The position numbers and the translations under genes were made by a program. Shown one piece after another: positions 24,648 to 33,077 of a stretch of 64,000 bases of DNA. Below the pieces are notes generated by a model. It did no database searches. It worked only from the letters and a program-made list of their open reading frames with translations, and was not told where the DNA came from. This DNA is from SAR202 cluster bacterium bin127 (GTDB lineage Bacteria > Chloroflexota > Dehalococcoidia > Lucifugimonadales > Lucifugimonadaceae), in the NCBI GenBank assembly GCA_002239045.1, contig MPNN01000006.1:1-64000 (forward strand), read 5' to 3'. Position 1 is the first letter of the stretch, and each line of letters opens with the position of its first letter.

Positions 24648-26171
24648 ATGACCCTGAGATTGCAAGCGATGCGTGGCGACATTGCGCACATCGCGTCGGA
24701 CGCGGCGATCGTGAATCTTTTTGAAGGTGTTGAACGCCCGGGCGGTGCGACGGGAGCGGTTGATCGGGCGTTGGGTCAACTGATTAGCGAGTTGATATCC
24801 GATCGCGAAATAACGGGCAAACGCGGCAACAACGTGTTGATCCATACGCCTACAGGTCGTTACGACGGATTCGTGCCCAAACGAGTGTTGGTGATGGGAT
24901 TGGGCAAGCAAGCCAACTTTGGCGCCGATGAAGTTCGCGAGGTTGCGGCTGTGGCCGCGAACCGGTTAAAGGGAATTGCCAAGACGGCGACGACAATTGT
25001 TCACGGCGCGGGCATCGGCGGGTTGGATACTGCGATGGCGGCACAAGCGATAGCAGAAGGCTCGATCATCGGTTCGTACGGTTTTAACAAGTACAAACAA
25101 ACGTCGAACGAATCGTCCGACCGCCTTGAACTGATGAACGTAGCCGAGTTGAACGACTCGAGGTTGCCTGAGGTGCGTTCCGGATTGGGATTAGGTATTG
25201 CATCCGCGGAGGCGCAGAACTTCGCGCGCGATCTGGTGAACGAGCCAGCGAACGTTTTGTCGCCAGTGGCGATGGCGGACGAAGCACGGCAAGTTGCGGA
25301 GGATCACGGATTGCAGCTGACCTCAATGAGTCTGGACGAGTGTAGATCGATGGGCATGAACGCATTCGCGGGTGTGGCGCAGGGATCGCACCGTCCAGCG
25401 GAGTTCCTGCATATGACATACGCGGGCGATCCGTCGGATGCGAGCAATAACGTATGGTTGATTGGCAAGAGCATCACGTTCGATTCGGGAGGGTTGTCGT
25501 TAAAGCCGTCTCGAGGGATGGTTACGATGAAAGGGGACATGGGAGGCGGTGCGGCAGTTTTGGCGGCGATGAAGATCGTTGGTGGGCTCCGGCCTCGTAT
25601 CAATGTTCACGCGGTGCTTCCAATAACTGAGAATATGCCAGGCGGTGGAGCGCAACGACCTGGCGATGTAGTTCAGGCGATGAACGGCAAGTACGTAGAA
25701 ATAGATAACACTGATGCGGAGGGTCGATTGACGTTGGCCGATGCGTTGGGTTACGCGCGGAATAATGGCGCAGCACGGATCATCGATGTCGCGACGTTGA
25801 CGGGTGCGGCTCGGGTCGCCCTTGGCACTGGCAATGCGGCGGTTTTTGGCAACGACGATGCGTTGGTCGGCTCGGTGATGGATGCGGCGGAGGCTTCGGG
25901 CGATGGGATGTGGAGATTGCCGTTGGATGCGACCTCGAAGCGATTGAACCGTTCGAATATTGCCGACGTAAAAAACAGCGGAGGTGCTCCTGCGGGATCG
26001 ATAACCGCGGCGCACTTCATTTCGGAGTTCGCGGAAGATACGCCTTGGGTGCATATCGACATCGCTTCGGTCTCGATGGTCACCGGCAACCGGAGGATGT
26101 TCCGCACGGCGGGCGCGACCGGTGCGCCGACGCGGACTCTCGCAAAACTCGTGGTGTCACTGGCTAGATGA
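24648..26171 (+). CDS. pepA: Leucyl aminopeptidase (M17)
   Basis: A cytosolic two-zinc aminopeptidase. GKSITFDSGGLSLKP supplies the catalytic Lys and first Asp, MKGDMGGGAAVL the next Asp, and IDNTDAEGRLTLADAL the Asp/Glu pair and catalytic Arg. An N-terminal macro-like domain covers residues 1-165. Length 507 is normal. ATG 24648 is preceded by GACGAGGTAAAGC. The downstream lipoprotein starts two bases after the stop, so they share a transcript. Confidence 0.92.
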   Translation: MTLRLQAMRGDIAHIASDAAIVNLFEGVERPGGATGAVDRALGQLISELISDREITGKRGNNVLIHTPTGRYDGFVPKRVLVMGLGKQANFGADEVREVAAVAANRLKGIAKTATTIVHGAGIGGLDTAMAAQAIAEGSIIGSYGFNKYKQTSNESSDRLELMNVAELNDSRLPEVRSGLGLGIASAEAQNFARDLVNEPANVLSPVAMADEARQVAEDHGLQLTSMSLDECRSMGMNAFAGVAQGSHRPAEFLHMTYAGDPSDASNNVWLIGKSITFDSGGLSLKPSRGMVTMKGDMGGGAAVLAAMKIVGGLRPRINVHAVLPITENMPGGGAQRPGDVVQAMNGKYVEIDNTDAEGRLTLADALGYARNNGAARIIDVATLTGAARVALGTGNAAVFGNDDALVGSVMDAAEASGDGMWRLPLDATSKRLNRSNIADVKNSGGAPAGSITAAHFISEFAEDTPWVHIDIASVSMVTGNRRMFRTAGATGAPTRTLAKLVVSLAR

Positions 26172-26172
26172 A

Positions 26173-26829
26173 TTGAACAAGGGTGCGATTTCGATACTGG
26201 TCGTTGCGTCGATAGCGGTCACGATGATCGTTATTGCGGCGTGTGGGACGCTCGAGAGTGGGCGAACGTTTCCAACGCCGGAAGCTCGTGGACCGTATGA
26301 GGTCTCTACCGAGTACGCGGTAGTAACTCCGACATCGATCGATTTGCCGGAGGGTTGGTGGAATCCGATCGACGAAAAGAAGCTTGAACAGATCGAATAT
26401 TCATTGGTCGGAATCAGGATGTGGGGAAACTGCGTCTGGTATTTCGACGATCCCTCGCCGGCGACGGAAGCGGCGGTGAGAATGGCACTTTCTGATGTGA
26501 TCAACTCGCCGATTGCTAACTCAATTGGCATCATCGAAGGTGCGGATCTGGAAGCGGTCTGCGAAGGTTCGGCCGCGGTGTCTGATATCGATATCAATGT
26601 CACCGACGGGAGACGGGCGGCGATTGCGTCCGATTTGATGGTCGACCTGTTGGATTCCTGCGTAACGTTCTACGCGACACCCGATGCACCCTTGGCGTAT
26701 CGGATCGCGACCAATTTCATGGACATGTTATGGATGTTGGAGTTGGATTCGCCCAGATGGCCACGAAGAGATTTTTGGGGCGTCCGGGAGTGGTGCGACA
26801 ACGTCGTTGAGGGCGCGGTGGCGAGTTAG
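26173..26829 (+). CDS. Putative lipoprotein, unknown function
   Basis: TTG 26173 opens a signal LVVASIAVTMIVIAACG whose last residues fit a lipobox. The mature protein (about 190 residues) has four to five cysteines (GNCVWYF, EAVCEG, LLDSCVTF, EWCDN), which could form disulfides outside the cell. I recognise no domain. An upstream extension to 26122 overlaps pepA and is unlikely. The start has only a weak ribosome-binding site and may depend on coupling with pepA. Confidence 0.6.
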   Translation: MNKGAISILVVASIAVTMIVIAACGTLESGRTFPTPEARGPYEVSTEYAVVTPTSIDLPEGWWNPIDEKKLEQIEYSLVGIRMWGNCVWYFDDPSPATEAAVRMALSDVINSPIANSIGIIEGADLEAVCEGSAAVSDIDINVTDGRRAAIASDLMVDLLDSCVTFYATPDAPLAYRIATNFMDMLWMLELDSPRWPRRDFWGVREWCDNVVEGAVAS

Positions 26830-26884
26830 GTGGAGCGCTAGGGTAGTGTAATGGGGACACAGAACCAAAAAGGAACAAAGACGC

Positions 26885-27982
26885 ATGAAAATTGAGGTGG
26901 GTGAATCTCTCTGCTACTCGTACTTGCGACACGTCAAGCAATGTTTGATAGTGCAAACGAACTGGAAGGCATCGGACCATTGGGATCGGCAAATCCCCGA
27001 CGAGAAGCTTGAAGGCATGTTTCAATCCATGAGACAGCGTTTCGACGTCAGCGGTCAAGTGTTCAGAGGCACGCAAAATTCCGCTCAATTCATGAGACAG
27101 GGCGAGATAGACGTCATCGGGATTGATCAGATGGGCGACGTTCATGCTATGGATGTCGCGTTCCATGAAAGCGGATTGAACTATACCGTCGGCGTTGCCA
27201 ATAATGTCCTCAAGAAGATGCTACGCACATATCTCCTTCTGAACGGATACTTGCGTACGGCCAGAAAGTTCCACGTTTACTTTCTTTCGCCGAAAGTAAA
27301 TCGTCGAGACCAACAAACGTTGGAAAACATCTTCGTTACGTTACGTGGAGAGTACCCTTCAGAGGTGGCGGAATGGCATCTCATAATGAACGACGGTTTC
27401 GGCACTATGATGAGTGAGACACTTGCCAAAGCGGACACTGTAGCGGATACCTCCGAGCTGTTCATCCGATCATCGAAACTGCTTAATCTAGCCGACGTTG
27501 CTGAAACGGTCCCGGTTCGGAGTTCGTTCGAGCAACCCATTCGTAGTTCCGGTACGCCTATTCATAGACGCTCCATGACCGAGCATTCCCGGAACTCCGG
27601 TGGTCAGATACAGCCAATCGTGCGAGGTTTAATGAAGACGCTGTTAGAAGACCATCCCACGCTTCTTGATGAGGCTGACATACAGAAGTTGATGGACAGG
27701 GATTTCTGCAAACGAATCCTGGGTCTCACGACCGGTAATTTTCCTCTTCTGCGTAGCGTAGAAGCGGGTAGGTTTGAAGGACGTCAAAGCAGATACTGGA
27801 AATATAGATACGGTGGAAGGTTTTACGTATGTAGCGAATGGTGGAAAGACCATCATATGCAAAATGCTGTGAGCCTACTCAGATTCGTTAAGGAAATCTC
27901 AGCAAAGAAACCTGATGCTCGCGGCAACGATGCGCTCAATTCGCACGCGCTAGCACTTGAGGATTACATCAGAAGCGCATAA
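26885..27982 (+). CDS. Conserved protein with nuclease-like core (restriction-endonuclease-like?)
   Basis: The N-terminus (IEVGESLCYSYLRHVKQC ... VQTNWK) and the segment GEIDVIGIDQMGDVHAMDVAFHE resemble a widespread uncharacterised family; the Glu/Asp...Asp-Val-Ala-Phe-His-Glu spacing recalls the PD-(D/E)XK fold, but the Lys is missing. VADTSELFIRSSKLL is another conserved block. A C-terminal winged-helix-like part covers residues 240-330. AAAAAGGAAC precedes ATG 26885. Base use is less GC-rich than in the flanking genes, which hints at transfer. DNA processing or defence is a guess. Confidence 0.55.
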   Translation: MKIEVGESLCYSYLRHVKQCLIVQTNWKASDHWDRQIPDEKLEGMFQSMRQRFDVSGQVFRGTQNSAQFMRQGEIDVIGIDQMGDVHAMDVAFHESGLNYTVGVANNVLKKMLRTYLLLNGYLRTARKFHVYFLSPKVNRRDQQTLENIFVTLRGEYPSEVAEWHLIMNDGFGTMMSETLAKADTVADTSELFIRSSKLLNLADVAETVPVRSSFEQPIRSSGTPIHRRSMTEHSRNSGGQIQPIVRGLMKTLLEDHPTLLDEADIQKLMDRDFCKRILGLTTGNFPLLRSVEAGRFEGRQSRYWKYRYGGRFYVCSEWWKDHHMQNAVSLLRFVKEISAKKPDARGNDALNSHALALEDYIRSA

Positions 27983-28085
27983 ATGGGCAAGTGGTTATGA
28001 AATACGAAAGGTTACGCGGCGGGGTAATCGTAGCAAGTTAGGGGCGGCTCTCACAGATCGGCCGTTGAACTCTTGCCGATCGCTA

Positions 28086-28205
28086 TCAGCCCCAGATTTC
28101 GGCGATGGCAAAGACGATGCCGGTTTGTCCCAGAATGATGGGCACGAGCCACTTTAGAAGGTCGAACTTGGCGGTTGACGACCCGAACGAGTGAAGATCG
28201 ACGAT
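28086..28205 (-). pseudogene. Remnant of a membrane-anchored coiled-coil protein C-terminus
   Basis: The minus strand reads AKFDLLKWLVPIILGQTGIV followed by FAIAEIWG and a stop at 28086-28088. A single C-terminal membrane helix of this kind ends many coiled-coil proteins (DUF1640-like). No start codon or N-terminal part is present, and the piece abuts the end of the transporter gene. The rest of the 27983-28212 gap shows nothing. Confidence 0.3.
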
Positions 28206-28212
28206 CGTCGAG

Positions 28213-28986
28213 TTAAAACGGCATGATGGTGGCGTCGAATAGAGATTCTGTTATCAGGATGGCGCCGACGGCGATGCTGATGGCACCGGCGGCGAGGGTG
28301 ATGGCCCGGTTGAGAGCGAGTTTTGAGGCCGCGGCTTTGAACGGCAATGCGAGGAAAATGGTAAGGGTCGCCATCGAGAGCATGGTGCCGATGCTGAAGA
28401 GGGCGATGTATCCGAGGCCGGTCAAGGTCGAGTCGATCGTGGGAAGGAGGACGACCATCACCGCGGCGCTTCCGGCGAGTCCGTGAACGATGCCAATAGC
28501 GAAGGATTTTACGCGGAAGACGGGTCTACCCAAGATGAAGAAGCTGTTGTGGTTGTCGCTGTTGGGTTTGTGTTGGGATAGACGTGCGTGTGAAGCTTGA
28601 GGCTGGTGCGTGGCGTGGACGTGGACGTGAGGGCCGACGCCGTGGTCGTGTTGGTGGATGTGGAGTTTGCCGCGCAGGACGTTCCACGCGGCGCTAACGC
28701 CGAGATATACGAGCATGATTCCGACGCCGACTTCGAGGAATGGAGCAATGGCTTCGTAGCGTTCAATCGCGATCTCGTTGGAGATCAAAACGACGGTTCC
28801 GAGGATGACGAGGGGGACGGAGTGACCAGCTCCCCAGGATGCGCCGAGCCAGATGGATTGCCAGATGTTTCGCTCTTTGCCGACGATGTTGGCGACGGCG
28901 ACTACGTGGTCGGCGTCGGTGGCGTGTTTGAGTCCGAGGAAGAATCCGAAAGCGAGGACGGCAATTATTCCTGAATGGGGTTCCAT
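28213..28986 (-). CDS. Nickel/cobalt transporter, HX4DH type
   Basis: LGLKHATDADHVVAV is the HX4DH metal-selectivity signature of NiCoT/UreH-like nickel-cobalt transporters. A second block, SWGAGHSVPLVILG, and six hydrophobic helices are present. Between helices 3 and 4 is a His-rich loop (HIHQHDHGVGPHVHVHATH), which may collect metal. ATG 28986 with GGAG upstream is preferred to 29073, which would add 29 non-family residues. No urease or hydrogenase genes are near; B12 (cobalt) supply is a possible purpose. Confidence 0.85.
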   Translation of the reverse strand: MEPHSGIIAVLAFGFFLGLKHATDADHVVAVANIVGKERNIWQSIWLGASWGAGHSVPLVILGTVVLISNEIAIERYEAIAPFLEVGVGIMLVYLGVSAAWNVLRGKLHIHQHDHGVGPHVHVHATHQPQASHARLSQHKPNSDNHNSFFILGRPVFRVKSFAIGIVHGLAGSAAVMVVLLPTIDSTLTGLGYIALFSIGTMLSMATLTIFLALPFKAAASKLALNRAITLAAGAISIAVGAILITESLFDATIMPF

Positions 28987-29067
28987 ACTACTGACTCCGG
29001 AATGGGATTTGTTATTTGATACGAAGCGCTTTGCGAAGGGAGTTTCAAACGTTGGTGAAAGGATTGG

Positions 29068-29143
29068 TGGCACGCCCGGAGGGATTCGAACCCCCGACCC
29101 TCTGGTTCGAAGCCAGATGCTCTGTCCCCTGAGCTACGGGCGC
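29068..29143 (-). tRNA. tRNA-Arg (anticodon TCG)
   Basis: The minus strand folds as a full cloverleaf: acceptor GCGCCCG pairs with CGGGCGT, the anticodon loop is CTTCGAA between TCTGG and CCAGA, and the T arm is GGGGGTTCGAATCCCTC. The 3' CCA is encoded. Confidence 0.95.
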
Positions 29144-29172
29144 ACGGATACTCTCGAATTCGCAAAATAGAG

Positions 29173-29249
29173 TGGGGTGGACGGAGGGAATCGAACCCTC
29201 GATCTTCAGGGCCACAACCTGACGTGTTAACCGCTACACTACGCCCACC
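29173..29249 (-). tRNA. tRNA-His (anticodon GTG)
   Basis: Acceptor GTGGGCG pairs with CGTCCAC, with the extra G at position -1 (29249) that marks tRNA-His. The anticodon loop TTGTGGC lies between TCAGG and CCTGA. CCA is encoded. It lies 29 bp upstream of tRNA-Arg on the same strand, so they are likely co-transcribed. Confidence 0.95.
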
Positions 29250-29373
29250 ACGAGAACGCGAATGCGAGGTATGCGTCTTTCCGATTCTAAAACAGGTGGT
29301 TGGTGGGGTGGTGTAAGAATCAACGCGTGGGTGGTTTGTGAGTCTGGGGTTGAATCGGAAAGAGAGTTTGTTG

Positions 29374-29733
29374 ATGGTTATGCATGTGACGGCGACGGTC
29401 CGGAATCCTGCGGACCCGGAGCGGTTTTGGGAGGGTTCGTTTCTGGTCGACACTGCGGCGACTGATTGCCTTGTGCCTCGTCAGCTTCTGGAGGCGATCG
29501 GGTTGGAGGCGAAGGGCGAACGGATCTATGGATTGGCCGATGGCAGCGAGCACCGGGTGTCGGTGACGACTGGTCGCGTTGAGTTGATGGGTGAGGTTGT
29601 GGGGACGACGATTTTGATGGGGGATGAGGATTCGGCCCCGGTTATGGGAATGACGGCATTCGCGTCGGCTGGGATTGAGGTTGATCCGCGGAATCAGACG
29701 TTGAAGCGGTTGCCGTTTGTGCGGTTGAGGTGA
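29374..29733 (+). CDS. Clan AA aspartic protease-like protein with DTA motif
   Basis: From ATG 29374 (AGAGAG eight bases upstream) the product has 119 residues. FLVDTAATDCLVP is the active-site segment of a retropepsin-like protease, with Ala where the consensus has Gly (DTA instead of DTG). VMGMTAF near residue 92 is the second family element. Unlike the protease at 2829-3200, it has no upstream partner gene. DTA occurs in some active members, so loss of activity is not implied. GTG 29338 would extend it. Confidence 0.7.
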   Translation: MVMHVTATVRNPADPERFWEGSFLVDTAATDCLVPRQLLEAIGLEAKGERIYGLADGSEHRVSVTTGRVELMGEVVGTTILMGDEDSAPVMGMTAFASAGIEVDPRNQTLKRLPFVRLR

Positions 29734-29850
29734 AGGGGTATCAGAATAGGGATCGATTGGATTCGGCGTTGGTATGAGGTAACTGGCTGATGATTGATGT
29801 GGAAACTGGGGCACCTGCCGTCGGGCACACCCAGCTTTCGTTTCGCGAAG

Positions 29851-29951
29851 GGATGCTGTGCACAACCTCACTTACGACGGATTCACGGTCAGATCACGTG
29901 CGCCTCCCCGTTGCCACGCCCCTCTGGATTCCGGCTTTCGCCGGAATGACG
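29851..29951 (+). mobile_element. MITE-like element, left copy (upstream of enolase gene)
   Basis: Bases 29855-29951 match the reverse complement of 31291-31387 at 94 of 97 positions. It begins with the terminal repeat GCTGTGCACAACCTC and ends in the ATTCCGGCGAAAGCCGGAAT core. The other terminus is degenerate (GGTTAATGTTGC where GAGGTTATGCACAGC is expected). No transposase is encoded. Confidence 0.75.
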
Positions 29952-30003
29952 GGTTAATGTTGCTAGAATTGCCGCAGTCGTTAATGCATGAGAGGACTGC
30001 GTG

Positions 30004-31152
30004 ATGAAGATTGTTGATGTCAAACCGATGGTGGTGGAGAATGATCCGCCGTTTATTGGTGGGCAGCATTTGCTGTTTGTGCAGGTGATTACGGATGAGG
30101 GGATTGTGGGGCTTGGTGAGCGGGTTACGGGTAGCGGGTATTCCGGCAATGTGGTGGATTTGCAGTCGATAATCTCGCTGCTGGAGGAGTATGGACGGTA
30201 TGTGCTGATCGGGGAGAATCCCTTCAATATCGAGTTGCTGTGGCAGAGGATGTATGGGAGCCGGCACGATTTCCGGCATCCGAGTCTGCATTCGACGCCG
30301 GCGATCAGCGCGTTGGAGATGGCGTTGTGGGACATAGTGGGTAAGGCGACGGGGCAGCCGATCTACAACTTGCTGGGTGGGAAGTTTCACGAGAAGTTGC
30401 GGGCGTATGCGTATATGCCGCAACCGGAGGGCGGGTTCATGGCGAACCCGGCGGCGGCGGGTCCGATCGCGGAGAAGTTACTCGAAGAGGGGAACACGGC
30501 GTGCAAGATCGATCCCTTCACTCCGCTGTTCCCGGGACCCAGAGATATCGGGTTGCCGGAGATAACGCAGGCGGCGAAGATCTGGAAGGCGGTGCGGGAT
30601 GCGGTCGGGAACGAGCTGGAGGTGGGTATCGGGACGCATGGTCAGTTGACGACTTACAGTGCGATCCGGGTGGCGGATTTCTTGGAGGAGTATCACCCGT
30701 TCTGGTTTGAGGAGCCGGTTCCGCCTGAGAACGTGGAGGAGATGGCTCGGGTTGCGGCGCACACGTCGATACCGATTGCGACGGGTGAGCGGTTGGTGAC
30801 GAAATGGGAGTTTTCGAACCTGCTGGAGAAACAGGCGGCGCAGATAATCCAACTGGACTTAGGTCAGTGCGGCGGGATCATGGAGTCGAAGAAGATAGCG
30901 GCGATAGCGGAGGCGCACTATGCGGTGATTGCGCCGCACATGTATTGCGGTCCGATCGCGGCTGCGGCTGCGATTCAGCTAGACACTTGTTCGCCGAACT
31001 TCATGATTGCGGAGGCGAACCAGGGGCCGTTGCACAAGATCATCTTCAAGGAGCCGTTGGTGTTCGAAGACGGGTACTACATCCCGCCGACGGGGCCGGG
31101 GCTGGGCGTGGAGTTGGATATGGATGTAGTGAAGGGGAGGTTGTTGGGTTAG
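30004..31152 (+). CDS. Enolase-superfamily protein (mandelate racemase/MLE type, GTHGQ subgroup)
   Basis: The 382-residue protein has the capping domain (DEGIVGLGERVTGSGYSG) and barrel motifs HPFWFEEPVPPENV, IPIATGERL and the PHMYCGP end. The first metal-ligand motif, normally Asp-x-His/Asn, reads GIGTHGQLTT, so the usual Asp is replaced. From memory this GTHGQ form is a recurring subgroup and may still be active. Dehydration or cycloisomerisation of a sugar acid is the best guess. AGAGGACTGCGTG precedes ATG 30004. It is flanked by inverted copies of a short repeat element and has no partner genes. Confidence 0.8.
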   Translation: MKIVDVKPMVVENDPPFIGGQHLLFVQVITDEGIVGLGERVTGSGYSGNVVDLQSIISLLEEYGRYVLIGENPFNIELLWQRMYGSRHDFRHPSLHSTPAISALEMALWDIVGKATGQPIYNLLGGKFHEKLRAYAYMPQPEGGFMANPAAAGPIAEKLLEEGNTACKIDPFTPLFPGPRDIGLPEITQAAKIWKAVRDAVGNELEVGIGTHGQLTTYSAIRVADFLEEYHPFWFEEPVPPENVEEMARVAAHTSIPIATGERLVTKWEFSNLLEKQAAQIIQLDLGQCGGIMESKKIAAIAEAHYAVIAPHMYCGPIAAAAAIQLDTCSPNFMIAEANQGPLHKIIFKEPLVFEDGYYIPPTGPGLGVELDMDVVKGRLLG

Positions 31153-31193
31153 GTCTTTTCGTTTTTGTTGGAAGAACTGCCGCTGGACACAGC

Positions 31194-31454
31194 TTAAGCC
31201 TCGCGTTCAGCTTTGCGACCTGCTTCGAAGCCTTTTTTGTAGGCATCTCGACGCTTTTCGGCCGCCCTATCGGGTGCTGTGCATAACCTCCGTCATTCCG
31301 GCGAAAGCCGGAATCCAGAGGGGCCGGGCAACGGGGAGGCGCATGTGATCTGACCGTGAATCCGTCGTAAGTGAGGTTGTGCACAGCACCCTATCGCGGT
31401 ACCACTTTCTGAGAACCACTAGTACCTCAAGTTCGATGATTGTGGTTGCCGTGC
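31194..31454 (-). pseudogene. Broken membrane/coiled-coil gene, interrupted by a MITE
   Basis: The minus strand codes ATTIIELEVLVVLRKWYRDR up to the element, and after it AAEKRRDAYKKGFEAGRKAE then REA and a stop (31194-31196). Removal of 124 bp (element plus one target copy) restores one frame across the junction. The first part matches TASVIELEAVMVLKTLLER of the intact gene at 31455-31931, so this was a neighbouring paralogue. Its 5' part is missing. Confidence 0.75.
31272..31391. mobile_element. MITE, 120 bp, with terminal inverted repeats and target-site duplication
   Basis: The ends GGGTGCTGTGCATAACCTC and GAGGTTGTGCACAGCACCC are inverted repeats matching at 18 of 19 positions. The element is flanked by CCCTATCG on both sides (31265-31272 and 31389-31396); because the terminal GGG/CCC overlap the flanks, the duplication is 4 bp (TATC) with a 120-bp element or 8 bp with a 116-bp element. 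It contains the dispersed palindrome core and no open frame, so it would need a transposase in trans. Confidence 0.85.
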
Positions 31455-31931
31455 TTACTTTTCTTGGTCGCCGTTGTGATTGTTCCCGTTGCGCGGTGCG
31501 GCTCGTTCCTCGCGTTCGAGTTGTCGGCCGATTTCGATGCCACGTTCAAGCTCGGCACGTAGTTTTTCGCGTTCCAGTTTGGACTGTCGCTCTTGTTCAG
31601 CCCTTTGGCGGTCTTTCTTTTCGAAATGTCGTTCGAGTAGGGTTTTGAGTACCATTACTGCCTCCAGTTCGATGACGCTTGCAGTGGCGGCTACGAAGAT
31701 GAGGGATGCGGAGCCGCTGACTATGGCGGTTATCGTACTTGCTATGTTATCGTGCGTGCTGCTGAAGTTCTCGGACCACCAGAGCGCGAAGATCAACGGT
31801 GCGGCCTGCGATGTGAATAACAGGTAGAACCAACCGATCCACTCCGCTCGGATTGTCCATATCGATTGCCTCGAATCGGAGGTGACGTTCAGGGCTTGTG
31901 CGAGTTGTGCCTCATCATCGTGTTCACGCAT
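31455..31931 (-). CDS. Membrane protein with C-terminal coiled coil
   Basis: Residues 30-50 (WIGWFYLLFTSQAAPLIFAL) and 65-85 (ITAIVSGSASLIFVAATAS) are membrane helices; the rest (LLERHFEKKDRQRAEQERQS onward) is a highly charged coiled coil. 158 residues. A TATAAT sequence ends only six bases before ATG 31931 and no ribosome-binding site is seen, so a leaderless message is possible. The broken paralogue lies directly downstream. Function unknown. Confidence 0.65.
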   Translation of the reverse strand: MREHDDEAQLAQALNVTSDSRQSIWTIRAEWIGWFYLLFTSQAAPLIFALWWSENFSSTHDNIASTITAIVSGSASLIFVAATASVIELEAVMVLKTLLERHFEKKDRQRAEQERQSKLEREKLRAELERGIEIGRQLEREERAAPRNGNNHNGDQEK

Positions 31932-32004
31932 GCCTGCATTATATGGTACGTGCGTTGTGCAATTGAAGCCAATGGCGAAAATTCTGGTCGCCCTTTTGTC
32001 CGAT

Positions 32005-32337
32005 CTATTGGCGTGGCGGGATGAAGATTGAGTATTCGGAGATGGGGACGTCCTCGCCGTTGATTTGGCCCCAGAGGAGGATGGTGTAGACGCCGTTGCC
32101 GTGTTGGGCTAGGAGGTCGGCGATGTCGGCGGAGATGGAGAAGGAGTCGTGGTTGACGGACCATTCGGTTGCGGTGATCGTTGGGATCGTTAGGTGGCGT
32201 GTTGTCTGGTTCTGGCTTAGATCGCGGGCATGTCGCCAATTCTCTTGAGCTTCGTCGTTTGACGTGGGTGGTGGTTGATCAGGCAGGCAAAAGTAAGTTG
32301 GTCGACTACTCAGTGGGTTCGTATTGCGGGATGAATA
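32005..32337 (-). pseudogene. C-terminal remnant of a CAP-family secreted protein
   Basis: An open frame without start codon reads SRPTYFCLPDQPPP, ENWRHARDLSQNQTTRHL, then GVYTILLWGQINGEDVPISE and YSIF before the TAG at 32005-32007. This is the C-terminal beta domain that, from memory, follows CAP/SCP domains in related bacteria. The CAP domain itself is absent here; an in-frame stop closes the frame at 32338-32340. The rest of the 31932-32466 gap shows nothing. Confidence 0.65.
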
Positions 32338-32466
32338 TCATGGGCACAGAATCGCTGGTTATGTTGACGACTTTCGTCCGTCTTGATTCGCCGATTTTGG
32401 AATTCGTGCCAACGCTCAAATGCTGAGATATGATCACGGAATCGATACAACGAAAGGAGATCCGAA

Positions 32467-32856
32467 TTGACCTACAAACAGGTAGTGGCTCTAAGTGTCG
32501 AAGCCGGGGCGACCTTGATGGCGTTCGTCACCTTTGTCGTCGGCATGGGTTGGATAGCAAATGACCCTTACCAAGGCGGAATACACGGACCTTTGATGGC
32601 TCTGTGCGCGGCACTAATGCTGTTGCTCATGAGCTTAGACTCAAGCGTGACGAAACGGCTTCGAGCCACGCGCGGCGCACTTGCTGCAATATTCGGCGGT
32701 GTCAGTGCGTATTTCTGGATTGCTGACGCTATGGGAAAACGCCCGACCGATTCAGAAGTATGGTTTGGACTAGGCTTAGCGTGGGTCTTGGTGCTTGTAT
32801 ACGCGGTTCTCGTTGCGATTATGCTGGCTGTATTCTTTTCGAAAAAGGATGAGTGA
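32467..32856 (+). CDS. Small membrane protein, unknown
   Basis: TTG 32467 has a strong AAAGGAG seven bases upstream. The 129-residue product has four hydrophobic helices: LMAFVTFVVGMGW, LMALCAALMLLLM, ALAAIFGGVSAYFWI and LAWVLVLVYAVLVAIML. It ends SKKDE. I recognise no family. It sits alone among CAP-related remnants. Confidence 0.6.
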   Translation: MTYKQVVALSVEAGATLMAFVTFVVGMGWIANDPYQGGIHGPLMALCAALMLLLMSLDSSVTKRLRATRGALAAIFGGVSAYFWIADAMGKRPTDSEVWFGLGLAWVLVLVYAVLVAIMLAVFFSKKDE

Positions 32857-32974
32857 TCACCAACACAATCGAACAGAGAAACACTGCACGCGATCCACCA
32901 TTGAGTAAAAGTTCGATTGCGTGAGAGTTAAATGGCGAAAAACTTTGAGAGGATTTTGAGACGGATGTGCAGGC

Positions 32975-33070
32975 TTAAGGCAGTGACGGGATGAAGATGG
33001 AGTATTCGGAGATGGGGGGTCGTTCGCCGTTGATTTCGCCCCATAGGAGGATGGTGTAGATGATTGGCAT
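32975..33070 (-). pseudogene. Second CAP C-terminal remnant, beside the CAP gene stop
   Basis: IIYTILLWGEINGERPPISE followed by YSIFIPSLP and a stop matches the end of the remnant at 32005-32337. It begins eight bases after the stop of the intact CAP gene but in another frame. It looks like the tail of that gene, cut off by a deletion or frameshift. Confidence 0.6.
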
Positions 33071-33077
33071 TGTTGGG

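Noticed and set aside
31046..31384. 112-codon minus-strand frame
   Set aside because: It is a chance frame through the MITE, the broken gene and the antisense of the enolase gene.
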